Shown here one piece after another: positions 61,401-64,000 of a stretch of DNA of 64,000 nucleotides. The number at the start of each line of letters is the position of its first letter. The first letter of the stretch is position 1. Source of the stretch: Alginatibacterium sediminis. Lineage in GTDB: Bacteria; Pseudomonadota; Gammaproteobacteria; Enterobacterales; Celerinatantimonadaceae. The position numbers were made by a program, and so were the translations under genes. The notes under the pieces were generated by a model, which was not told the origin of the DNA, ran no database searches, and saw only the letters and a list, made by a program, of their open reading frames with translations. The stretch spans positions 186,001 to 250,000 of the forward strand of contig NZ_RAQO01000008.1 of assembly GCF_003610775.1 (NCBI RefSeq), given 5' to 3'.

Positions 61401-61609
61401 TCAACAGCGTCTTCCATGCGCAGACACAAGCTCTCCTCCACCTCAATTGGCGAAGCACCTGGATAGATAATTTGCGCTTGGACATACGGCACCGAAAAAT
61501 CGGGAAAAGTTTCACGTTTAATGCTGCCTATACTGCTCAGACCAAGGAATATAAACGCAATCATTATAAGATTGGCTAAGGTCGGGTGGCTGGTGAAGTA
61601 ACGGATCAT
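58490..61609 (-). CDS. RND efflux pump inner-membrane transporter
   Basis: 1039-aa HAE-type RND antiporter with twelve helices and two large periplasmic loops. The proton-relay Asp pair lies in LLMAIGIMMDDAIVLSES (near 395); the second half has LGFVSLAGIVVNDSILLVQYI. It is the last gene of a tetR-MFP-RND operon, and no TolC-type gene is linked. The N-terminus (MIRYFTSHPTLANLIMIAF) and low resemblance to AcrB suggest a divergent HAE pump, possibly for lipids, dyes or biocides; the substrate is unknown. Confidence 0.92.
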   Translation of the reverse strand: MIRYFTSHPTLANLIMIAFIFLGLSSIGSIKRETFPDFSVPYVQAQIIYPGASPIEVEESLCLRMEDAVDGLSSIEETRCTALEGSASLLVKLSDDADVGRMMVDVQTEINAINDFPAQIEPPIVREFEWSEPVVDIAINGDASWPDLKAYAEDLKRRLKTEADVSLVRVSGFSTHQLRVSLNEIDLRRLNMSVNDVASQISSQNIKIPSGNVELKGKNLLLRVDQRNITPATLGEMIISSDSSGGVVRLKDIATIEDRFELDESKIIFNGKPAAILNISKNKADDALRIKEQVLSYVEQERLILPQGMSLTLTNDLSSLLKDRLEMMLRNGWQGIMLVFAVMWLFFSFRYSFWVAAGLPVAFLGGLYLMSLFGLSINIMTLIGLLMAIGIMMDDAIVLSESIASHLERGMSIDDAVSNGVKKVAPGVISSFLTTVFIFGSLLWLDGQMGAVLRVVPLVLILVLCFSLIEAFLILPSHLSHSLHRNREEKQPIYIKLKVLEAFEVVRNVYLVNGVERVVRWRYLSIGATFSLLLCAIALVASGTLKFVGFPELDGDIAEARIILPPGSSLAQTEVVVAKLVASAKVVGERLDEKNAEPEPLVRDITEQFNFNADAGESGPHVATVRLDLSSAETRRTLIDDLINEWRSETGELAQPLSLVFKQPAMGPSGRAIEVRLQHPDLGLLKQASIDLQLQLNALSGVSGVLDDMRPGKEEIVLKLRPGAESYGVDGNMIASQLRAAFYGQTADEIQVGPENIEIDVRLDKEQAGDLSRFENFPIMLKDGNQVPLIAVAELSSERGYVRIQRINAIRTATVMADVDNRIGNSTEINARVRNEFIPALAQKYPGLKADFEGEAKENAKTAASFVKSFSIGLFGLFAILSFQFRSYIEPVVVMLAIPLALIGVLFGHFLLGYPLSMPSILGFVSLAGIVVNDSILLVQYIRYHVSLGDSVHDAVVSASRERFRAVFLTSLTTAAGLLPLMLETSLQAQVVKPIVISIVFGIFASTLLVLFIIPAAYAALADFKLVHYHRDLNVAEED

Positions 61610-61612
61610 CGT

Positions 61613-62911
61613 TTAGCCCTCATCCGACAAACTATGGACCCGCATACCAACAACAGCTGGAATTAAATCGCTAAGTATAAGTTGTTCTCCGGGTTGTATA
61701 TCCCCAGCAATTGCTACACCTTCACTTGAACGATACAAGGCAACCACCGGTTTGATGTCTAAGGTTTTATCCTTCGTCATCACGTAGATTTTGCCCTCTC
61801 GTAATGCTCGCTCTGGAATCACAAAGCGTGGACTTGCCCCGCCTTCAATATGCGCTTCAAGAAACATCCCATTTGACAGTGGCGGGTTTGAACCAACCTC
61901 CACTGTTTTTACATCTTGCTTCACTTCTAAAAATAGGCCAATCGTGGCTTGGTCTGGGTTAACGGTATCGCTGAGGCGAGTGACTTTGGCTGGCCATTCA
62001 AAGCTGATATCAGCACTGCGCAATATAACTTTAGCTTGCATATTGAGCTTGGATAATTCAGGGAACTCACCATCACGAGGGATAGCAGTATAAGACTCAA
62101 TCAAGCGTCTCAGATCAGGTAGGCTTAGCTGCGCATCAATGACCATGGTGTCCATGCGCTGTGCTTCAAACATCACCAACTGCATATTAACTACTTGGTC
62201 TTGTTCTACACTCACTTCGGCAATACGTGCATCAAAAGGTAAAACAAACTTAGTTTTAGATAACTCACGCTGAGCATCATCAACTTTAGCTTGATCAACA
62301 TTAACCTGCGCCTTGGTTACCAATCTGTCGTCGGGCAACAACTTAATTAGGTTTTCCAAATCTTGAACTAATTTTTGTTGGCCTAAGTAGCTTATTTTCT
62401 CAAGCTCCAACTCAGAGCTCGAAATCAAGTTTTTCTGTTTGAGTTGGTTCTTACGCGCAAGCTCGCCTTGCGAGAGCTTTAAACGTTGTTTTTCTAATGC
62501 CAAGGTTGCTGCGTAGTTGCGCTCTTCTTGATCAATGCGCGTCAACTGGGTTTCACTTGCACGTAAATTCGCTTGCGCTTGGGCTAGTTTTAGCTCGTAT
62601 TCGGAAGGGTCAATTTCAAGCAGCAATGTGCCTTGGTTGATAAAGCGTCCTCTTTCAAGGTCTGGATGCTTATAAATAATACGTCCGCTAACTTCAGCCA
62701 CCGCTTGCAAAGATGTTTTGGGGCTAACCCGGCCAAAGGCTAAAATTTTCGGTGCTGAATCACTAAGCTCTAAAGCTTGTACTTCTACCAAACGACTCGC
62801 AGGCTCGATGTCTTGAGTAGCTACTTTAGGCTCGGGCCGGGTGGCGATAAACAAAATGATGATGCCAACCGCGAACGCTGGAACAAATAGTAATTTACGG
62901 GGTTTAATCAT
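61613..62911 (-). CDS. RND periplasmic adaptor (MFP) subunit
   Basis: 432-aa membrane-fusion protein. An N-terminal anchor helix (KLLFVPAFAVGIIILFIAT, 6-24) precedes a lipoyl/barrel-sandwich domain (GRVSPKTSLQAVAEVSGRI, HPDLERGRFINQGTLLLEID). A long coiled coil follows (about 110-215), then beta-barrel and membrane-proximal domains. It overlaps the upstream tetR gene by 8 bp and precedes the RND gene by 3 bp, so the trio is coupled. Confidence 0.92.
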   Translation of the reverse strand: MIKPRKLLFVPAFAVGIIILFIATRPEPKVATQDIEPASRLVEVQALELSDSAPKILAFGRVSPKTSLQAVAEVSGRIIYKHPDLERGRFINQGTLLLEIDPSEYELKLAQAQANLRASETQLTRIDQEERNYAATLALEKQRLKLSQGELARKNQLKQKNLISSSELELEKISYLGQQKLVQDLENLIKLLPDDRLVTKAQVNVDQAKVDDAQRELSKTKFVLPFDARIAEVSVEQDQVVNMQLVMFEAQRMDTMVIDAQLSLPDLRRLIESYTAIPRDGEFPELSKLNMQAKVILRSADISFEWPAKVTRLSDTVNPDQATIGLFLEVKQDVKTVEVGSNPPLSNGMFLEAHIEGGASPRFVIPERALREGKIYVMTKDKTLDIKPVVALYRSSEGVAIAGDIQPGEQLILSDLIPAVVGMRVHSLSDEG

Positions 62912-63548
62912 GTTCGGGTTTCCTCATCATTCCGTGTTTTAATAAGCTGACGTTATGCTGAAATAGTTGTTCTAAAGAGGCCTCATCTAGCCCTATTCCA
63001 TGTTGTTCTCGTATCATTGGCGGCATAATAAACGGGAAAACCGTCATACTCATAATGCTGAACAATGCCAAACTAGGGTTTATCCCGTCTCTCAAAAAGT
63101 CTTGCCCTGAAATATAGCTAGATATATCGGACTCAATCTTTCGAAACATATTGTTTCGAATGATTTGGTGTTCGCTATTGTTTTCGGGCAACGATGCCAA
63201 GCGAAATACCAGCAAAGGAAAGTCTGGATACTTTTGCATGACTTGATAGTAACGGTGCATAACACCGGTTAGCCCATCAAAATTCTCGGCTTTTTTAAGT
63301 TGTTTAAATTCATGAAAAATAGGCTGAGTTGTTTCAATGACCATGGCACTAAAGAGTTTATCTTTGCTGCCAAAATAATAGCGAATTAAACCCGCATCAA
63401 CACCAGCCTCTTTAGCAATACTACGGATAGAAACTTTGCTGTACTCTTGTTGAACAAAGCAGTTTCGCGCCGCATCAATAAGCCGCTCTCGGCTATGGCT
63501 TGGCGTACTTGGCCGTCCTACTGCGTTTTTATCCTTGGGAATGGACAT
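62904..63548 (-). CDS. TetR family repressor of the RND operon
   Basis: 214-aa regulator. The N-terminal HTH (SRERLIDAARNCFVQQEYSKVSIRSIAKEAGVDAGLIRYYFGSKDKLF) is canonical TetR/AcrR. The C-terminal domain is a variable ligand-binding region (about 80-210). The ATG at 63548 has AAAGGA seven bases upstream, which displaces an upstream TTG at 63569. It is the first gene of its operon, so it represses itself along with the pump. Three matching operators lie upstream. Confidence 0.9.
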   Translation of the reverse strand: MSIPKDKNAVGRPSTPSHSRERLIDAARNCFVQQEYSKVSIRSIAKEAGVDAGLIRYYFGSKDKLFSAMVIETTQPIFHEFKQLKKAENFDGLTGVMHRYYQVMQKYPDFPLLVFRLASLPENNSEHQIIRNNMFRKIESDISSYISGQDFLRDGINPSLALFSIMSMTVFPFIMPPMIREQHGIGLDEASLEQLFQHNVSLLKHGMMRKPEHD

Positions 63549-63561
63549 TATGCATCCTTTA

Positions 63562-63577
63562 TTCTGCAACTGTAGAA
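63562..63577. promoter_or_regulatory. TetR operator 1
   Basis: TTCTGCA-AC-TGTAGAA, 14 bp upstream of the tetR start, overlapping the leader or promoter. One arm mismatch relative to perfect symmetry. Confidence 0.65.
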
Positions 63578-63592
63578 TATCTTACACCTAAA

Positions 63593-63608
63593 TTCTGCAG
63601 GTGCAGAA
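63593..63608. promoter_or_regulatory. TetR operator 2
   Basis: TTCTGCA-GG-TGCAGAA has perfect seven-base arms. Its start lies 31 bp from that of operator 1. Confidence 0.7.
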
Positions 63609-63627
63609 ATCCTTTAATTCCTAATTT

Positions 63628-63643
63628 TTCTACATTTGTAGAA
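63628..63643. promoter_or_regulatory. TetR operator 3
   Basis: TTCTACA-TT-TGTAGAA has perfect seven-base arms, 35 bp from operator 2 in start-to-start distance. Combined consensus is TTCTRCA-N2-TGYAGAA. Confidence 0.7.
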
Positions 63644-63871
63644 TAATAGGCGCAATTAGCAAACAGAGATCAGAGGTGACTAACATTTCTCGCTGATTTT
63701 AAAGATAAAATTGATCGCACTTTATGAATTTACGTATAGATTTAGTAGAAGGATTAAAGTGGTGTGACTTTAATTATAAATAAGCGAGTTGAACTTCAAG
63801 CTAAATGACTGCTTCAGTACAAATTTAGGCATTATGAGTTCAAACAATCGCCAGATCAGGAGTAGGGCTTT

Positions 63872-64000
63872 ATGTCAGAAAAAATACAGGTTGGTATAAG
63901 CGCTTGCTTAGTTGGCGATAAAGTACGTTTCGACGGCGGTCATAAACAAAGCCGCTACTGTTTAGATGTACTAAGTGAGTATTTCGAATATGTTCGTTCT
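63872..64000 (+). CDS. YbgA/DUF523 family protein, N-terminus only
   Basis: 43 codons before the window ends: IQVGISACLVGDKVRFDGGHKQ is the DUF523 signature (often fused to DUF1722 as YbgA). GGAGTAGGG lies about seven to fifteen bases before the ATG. In marine gammaproteobacteria such genes often sit near photolyase or stress regulators, but the neighbours are outside the window. Function unknown. Confidence 0.8.
   Translation, partial: MSEKIQVGISACLVGDKVRFDGGHKQSRYCLDVLSEYFEYVRS

Larger units (their letters stand above)
63549..63871. other. Intergenic region with TetR operators and ybgA promoter
   Basis: 323 bp with no gene. The first 100 bp hold three TetR operators. The rest is the presumed promoter zone of the rightward YbgA-type gene, where I recognise no clear hexamers. 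Confidence 0.65.

Noticed and set aside
1-64000. CRISPR arrays, tRNAs, rRNAs, prophage or transposase
   Set aside because: No regularly spaced direct repeats, no cloverleaf-like or rRNA segments, and no integrase other than XerD were recognised on reading both strands.

Overview
This window reads as chromosomal DNA from a marine gammaproteobacterium in the Alteromonadales/Vibrio/Shewanella radiation. The reasons are the housekeeping synteny (fldB|xerD-dsbC-recJ; pilU-pilT|yggS-proC-yggT-yggU-DUF4426-rdgB-hemW; trmB, mutY, yggX; trmN6|srmB), typical families (DUF2999, DUF2058, DUF4426, tandem maltoporins, a second EF-G) and moderate GC. An Agarivorans-like genome would fit, but the genus cannot be fixed from sequence reading alone. 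I saw no rRNA, tRNA, CRISPR array, transposase or prophage.

Layout. 1-7.1 kb: start of a GH13 alpha-amylase, an EF-hand protein, trxC, recJ-dsbC, xerD, fldB and brnQ. 7.3-15.1 kb: trmN6|srmB, a tautomerase, a type I methionine aminopeptidase coupled to a ParD-like RHH protein, an OmpA lipoprotein, yaaA and the twitching ATPases pilU/pilT. 15.1-26.2 kb: the yggS-hemW operon, a GGDEF-EAL protein, trmB, a cysteine desulfidase with its Lrp-type regulator, and mutY. 26.2-33.1 kb: two tandem maltoporins, then a sulfane-sulfur operon (persulfide dioxygenase, TauE/SafE permease, DUF442 protein) facing a sigma54 activator. 33.2-42.3 kb: a new 57-aa ORF, yggX, an rsgA paralogue behind a possible attenuator, an AEC permease, an ABC exporter and an AttE/FtsX/AttH cassette. 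42.3-52.4 kb: alkD, a nuclease-fold-like protein plus a TfoX_C protein, an exported Ntn hydrolase facing a LysR regulator, small metabolic and membrane proteins, lhgO and a second LysR regulator. 52.4-64 kb: an FNT channel fused to CBS domains, a stand-alone fusA, DUF2999, an RNA methylase, a TetR-MFP-RND efflux operon, and the start of a YbgA/DUF523 gene.

The most informative parts are the regulatory circuits readable from DNA. (1) A near-consensus sigma54 promoter precedes the persulfide-oxidation operon, with two TGTCAAATTTGACA-type palindromes upstream, beside an activator that lacks an N-terminal sensor domain. (2) Three TTCTRCA-N2-TGYAGAA operators lie ahead of the TetR-RND operon. (3) Two almost identical T-N11-A LysR boxes sit upstream of the 51.4-kb LysR gene and of the FNT-CBS gene. 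(4) A short leader ORF with competing hairpins precedes the rsgA paralogue. (5) An internal Shine-Dalgarno and ATG sit exactly at the FNT/CBS junction. The conserved trmB-mutY-yggX block is split by the cysteine-desulfidase pair and by the maltoporin/sulfur segment, which suggests accessory insertions with sulfur and sugar functions.
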